From: Terana coerulea
Lineage: Eukaryota > Basidiomycota > Agaricomycetes > Polyporales > Phanerochaetaceae
Assembly: GCA_024811115.1 (NCBI GenBank)
Contig: JAKOGH010000168.1
Span: forward strand, 248,001 to 312,000
Reading direction: 5' to 3'
DNA length: 64,000 nucleotides
Shown: positions 63,466 through 64,000 of the stretch, piece by piece
Layout of the letters: every line of letters starts with the position of its first letter
Numbering within the stretch: position 1 is the first letter of the stretch
Program-made: the position numbers and the translations under genes
Notes under the pieces: generated by a model
Told to the model about the DNA's origin: nothing
Database searches by the model: none
Seen by the model: the letters and a program-made list of their open reading frames with translations, nothing else

Positions 63466-63619
63466 TACTGTACATTAATGACCTGACAGGGGCTAGCGCC
63501 CAAATTTGATTTCACCGACAAAGCTCCAAAATCGCCATAAATCAAAAGAAAATTATTGGCGGGGTCAGCGGAAAATGGGTGTGACGTGTGACATCCTGTC
63601 AGGTCATTAATGTACAGTA
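63466..63619. mobile_element. MITE-like element with 25 bp perfect inverted repeats
   Basis: The left arm 63466-63490 and right arm 63595-63619 are exact reverse complements over 25 bp, with 104 bp between. The outer ends are TACTGT and ACAGTA, so the element may be flanked by a TA duplication as in Tc1/mariner-type non-autonomous elements. The interior is AT-rich and codes for nothing. It sits about 100 bp upstream of the MYND finger coding segment and could influence that gene. A structured RNA hairpin is an alternative reading. Confidence 0.65.
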
Positions 63620-63699
63620 GTTTGCTACTCCCACCGTGCACGTTCAGAACCACGACATGGAACGCGATACCAATTCTCCGAGCTAGCCTGAAAGAAAGG

Positions 63700-64000
63700 T
63701 CTACCCCTGGAGAAACTGGACAAATGCGAGGTCTGTGGCTCTTAGCAAGGCCCAGACAAAGAGAGGCTAAGGCTGTGTGTAGGATGTGGAGAGGTGCGTA
63801 CTGAATAATGTAGGCTAACTCTGTCGCTCACGGTCTAACTTCGTGATTCATAACAGACAACATATTGCTCTGACCAGTGTCAGAAGGAGCATTGGTTGAC
63901 TCACAGGACCAAATGCGGTATGCCTCTATCATGCTTGCCCCTATCTATAACTGACAGAGTTAGGCAGTACCGATCATATTAGTGTTGAAACCTTCTACCC
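63700..64000 (+). CDS. MYND-type zinc-finger protein, partial at window end
   Basis: The finger spans two exons: one ending at 63793 and the next at 63857-63917, followed by an exon from 63958 running off the edge. Visible ligands are KCEVCGS, LRLCVGCGE, then TTYCSDQCQKEHW and THRTKC, the MYND C-x2-C / C-x2-C / YC-x3-C / H-x3-C pattern. Between the first and second Cys pairs an in-frame TAG occurs; reading LSKAQTK there needs a one-base gain and a one-base loss, like other breaks in this window. The start codon is not resolved. MYND fingers bind proline-rich partners; the full protein type cannot be told. Confidence 0.6.

Noticed and set aside
63466..63619. A CRISPR-like or direct-repeat array
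   Set aside because: There are only two copies and they are inverted, which fits a transposon end or hairpin.

Overview
This window looks like nuclear DNA of an agaricomycete (mushroom-forming) basidiomycete. Almost every gene is cut by 45-65 nt introns with GTRNGT donors and YAG acceptors. Genes are tightly packed on both strands. Gene content is a mix of universal eukaryotic genes and basidiomycete families (a DUF6533-type membrane protein, an NRPS-like adenylate-forming reductase, a Goodbye/EF-hand/zinc-finger protein). A placement in Polyporales is only an inference. No bacterial, viral, CRISPR, rRNA or tRNA feature was recognised. Exon models were built by hand from splice sites, reading phase and family conservation; single-base boundary errors are possible.

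Layout. 0-5.5 kb: three metabolic or secreted genes, namely a partial CrtC/Diels-Alderase-like protein, an S28 serine peptidase and an alpha/beta hydrolase. 6.0-26 kb: a growth and cell-cycle block with an uncharacterised acidic-tailed protein divergent from protein kinase C (PKC1), the DASH subunit DAD1, the Ras exchange factor CDC25, the ribosome-maturation GTPase RIA1/EFL1, and the spindle-checkpoint kinase MPS1. 27-35 kb: an NRPS-like reductase, an F-box protein and a gene-poor 2 kb holding a decayed second S28 peptidase. 35-44 kb: a Cep57-like spindle-pole protein divergent from ORC2, then ERG24 divergent from a coiled-coil protein. 44-56 kb: a DUF6533-type membrane protein, a vacuolar cation/proton antiporter (VNX1-like), a mitochondrial citrate-lyase-beta-like enzyme and the splicing factor CWF19. 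56-64 kb: a 4.9 kb Goodbye/EF-hand/zinc-finger gene, a repeat-marked gap, a 154 bp MITE-like inverted repeat and the start of a MYND zinc-finger gene.

How the genes relate. PKC1, CDC25, MPS1, DAD1, the Cep57-like protein and ORC2 all serve growth signalling, replication or mitosis. Their clustering may just reflect gene density. There is no convincing secondary-metabolite cluster, because the NRPS-like gene sits among housekeeping genes.

The most important caution is that at least 11 genes carry one-base reading-frame breaks that homology and intron phase both localise, several in short homopolymers and several in genes expected to be essential. This points to uncorrected indels in the assembly rather than mass pseudogenisation. 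The most interesting biology is the Goodbye/EF-hand/zinc-finger protein, the 8-nt microexon shared by two S28 peptidase copies, a start codon isolated in its own 3-nt exon in PKC1, and four GC-AG introns.
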